Source: Magicicada septendecula (lineage: Eukaryota > Arthropoda > Insecta > Hemiptera > Cicadidae). From it: 64,000 nt of DNA. Positions within the stretch are counted from its first letter, which is position 1. Every line of letters starts with the position of its first letter. The stretch spans positions 1 to 64,000 of the forward strand of contig JAWRYS010001467.1 in the NCBI GenBank assembly GCA_034769895.1, written 5' to 3'. Under the pieces are notes generated by a model, which saw only the letters and a program-made list of their open reading frames with translations, was not told the origin of the DNA and ran no database searches. Position numbers and translations under genes: made by a program. Below, piece after piece: positions 62,276 through 64,000 of the stretch.

Positions 62276-63309
62276 TTTGTTCTAACACATTAGCACGTAC
62301 TTAAAATTAATACTAGTATATTACACATATATTACATATACATATAATAAATTCATAAGTAATCAATTTACACAAATTAGAAAAGAACAATTTCTCTTCT
62401 AAGGGAGAGACAGAAATCACACACACATATCTTTCAAGGTTAAATAGCCGATCAGCTGTTTACTGGAATGTAGGTCAGAGGGTGGCCTACATATTTAGTT
62501 AACAAGGAGGGTTGAGCGTGTCAGAGAGAGAGGGGGTTCTACTCTTATTGTTCTCCACAATGTGACTGAATAACACAACTACTGTATACGTACTCTAAAC
62601 GGGTATGAACACGAGAGAAGGGGAGCGCAATCTTATGCAACACATTTATTATTACTACGCTTGGCAACACTTTGGCTCCGTTCATTCATAAACTTTTCTC
62701 AACTAAATAATTACTTATTTTGTTCACAAGTTTTAAATCTCGAACTTCTACTTAATTACTTTATTATTATTAACAAAGTTATTTTTAATCAAATTTTTTT
62801 TTTTTATAACATACTAGTGTATGTAAGCTAGATAGTTGGACATACACTGTGCAGAATGATTCAGGAAACAACAGGTCATAGATTGTCGTAAACAAACCTG
62901 TTACAGATTGTTCGGTTGACCAGAATTGTTATGCTTGGTCACAATTCATGTATGCAAGTACTTACTTCGAATTATGCAGGTTCCTACTGGCCTATAGAAT
63001 GCAAAAGCTACATGCATTGTAAGACGCTAAGGATATTTTACTTATACATACTACCATCTACGTAACTTAATACATATTACGTTATTTAATAGTGTATTAA
63101 ATATGTTTTGAACATTACATTTATTAAAGTAACTTTCTGAGTGCATATATCAATATTATATATTTAGTTATTGATCTTACAATGTATCCACGCATAGTGA
63201 ATGCAATTTTGTTTGTGACACTATATACACAATTAAAACTCTTTCCTTTGTTTCCTTTATTTTTTTGAATGACGCAATTTTGTTTGCTTAAAACACCTTT
63301 ATAAAATTT
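62276..63309 (-). other. B3 5' untranslated leader
   Basis: About 1 kb, matching 46232-47266 of B2; no coding. Confidence 0.6.
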
Positions 63310-63448
63310 AGCAGAGTGGCGCAGTTTTGTGACACTCTGTAAACAATTACCCTTTTATTTTTTTTTTACAAGTAAGCAGAGTGGCGCACTTTTGTTTGCG
63401 TCACGATGCTTAACAACCCTTTACATAAATCATTAGCAGAGTTGCGCA
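63310..63448 (-). promoter_or_regulatory. B3 PBS-like repeats (tRNA-iMet 5'-end complement)
   Basis: On the plus strand AGCAGAGTGGCGCA is seen exactly at 63310-63323 and 63375-63388, and with one mismatch at 63435-63448. The last is next to the LTR edge at 63453. Confidence 0.55.
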
Positions 63449-63452
63449 CTTT

Positions 63453-64000
63453 TGTAACTGCTTTTCGCCGCGTTACAAATCCAGGGAACCCCTCGTAATT
63501 AAACTCCGTTAATTAGATGGGCTGCCTATGTTGTAACAGAATTGATCACAAATAATTAATGTAACAAATTACTTACTAACTGTGTAAGGAAACAATGGCA
63601 AGGTATACAATTGATTTAAGCACTCCTCATATGTGTGTAACAAGAAGACTTCTCTTTATTTAACATTTAAAAAACATATACTGACAGATCCCATGACATT
63701 ACTAATTCAATTATTAAATTATTGAAAGGTTTCTTTAAACTTTGAGATCAAACTTGATTTTATATAGCTATACCTCGGATCCGGGTCAACTTTCTGTATT
63801 TCTGTAATTAAGACTTTTAATTATACTCGTTTTATGATATTAGCTTGCAAGACTTTCTTTTATTCAACCATTGGAAGAATGGTATTATTGCTTGAATTAT
63901 ATTACTCTACATTAGCATATAAATTGTTACAACGTATGAAGTTAGAATAGATACATGAAATTCTTAGATTTAATTTATAAGTCTTTACAAAGTTAATAGT
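63453..64000 (-). repeat. B3 5' LTR, partial
   Basis: Matches the last ~548 bp of B2's 5' LTR, including most bases that distinguish it from the 3' LTRs. Continues past the window. Confidence 0.9.

Larger units (their letters stand above)
55334..64000 (-). mobile_element. Osvaldo-like Ty3/gypsy element B3, runs off the window
   Basis: Minus-strand copy almost identical to B2, with a complete 3' LTR (55334-56922) and the 3'-terminal 548 bp of the 5' LTR (63453-64000). The 3' flank begins tgtt in element orientation. Confidence 0.92.

Overview
This is eukaryotic DNA, AT-rich and full of repeats, most likely from an arthropod and probably an insect. Evidence: long CA, CT and AT microsatellites, GT-AG introns, and a dense mix of Penelope-like, Ty3/gypsy, Jockey-type LINE, hAT and SINE sequences. 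Nothing points to bacteria, a plasmid or a phage. The only candidate host gene is a set of two or three exons on the minus strand between 7.6 and 11.0 kb, which I could not name.

Left part (1-12 kb). A Penelope-like retroelement (PLE-1) is present as two minus-strand pieces: the N-terminal half of the polymerase (1-1192, running off the window) and a 5'-truncated C-terminal half with a GIY-YIG endonuclease (3138-4258). A ~620 bp inverted repeat lies at 1255-1881 and 4259-4880. A second inverted repeat (6081-6240 / 6331-6493) carries a similar hammerhead-like motif. The putative host exons follow, with a (CA)n tract and a tRNA-derived SINE in the intron.

Middle (12-44.5 kb). An old Ty3/gypsy remnant (12.2-12.84 and 22.05 kb) is split by a complete but decayed Osvaldo-like Ty3/gypsy element, B1 (12842-22053; LTRs ~1.51 kb; TSD atgt). 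Next come a decayed Jockey-like LINE (minus), a hAT remnant (minus), and a second Penelope C-terminal fragment (PLE-2) interrupted by a 1.75 kb DNA transposon with inverted ends (28022-29772). Then a candidate LTR (29967-31924) is followed by a young, apparently non-autonomous LTR element, C (32151-38152, minus; LTRs ~1.65 kb; one intact 653-aa ORF ending in an aspartic protease with no RT). A candidate 3.1 kb LTR and a broken coiled-coil Gag (D, 38169-42597) complete this part.

Right part (44.5-64 kb). Two nearly identical Osvaldo-like elements face each other tail to tail: B2 (44499-53246, +) and B3 (55334-64000, -, running off the window). They share the same Gag stop, the same protease active-site change, the same 13-nt integrase deletion and most of the same 5'-versus-3' LTR differences. 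The 4-bp flank of B2's 5' LTR (tgtt) matches the flank of B3's 3' LTR. This indicates duplication of one aged insertion (or an assembly duplicate), not two transpositions.

Most notable signals: at the primer-binding-site position the B elements carry a 14-nt sequence complementary to the 5' end of initiator tRNA-Met (not its 3' end), three times in B2/B3; a canonical A AAA AAC frameshift site joins gag and pol; hammerhead-like motifs sit in both arms of two Penelope-type inverted repeats; and C is a young Gag-protease-only element.
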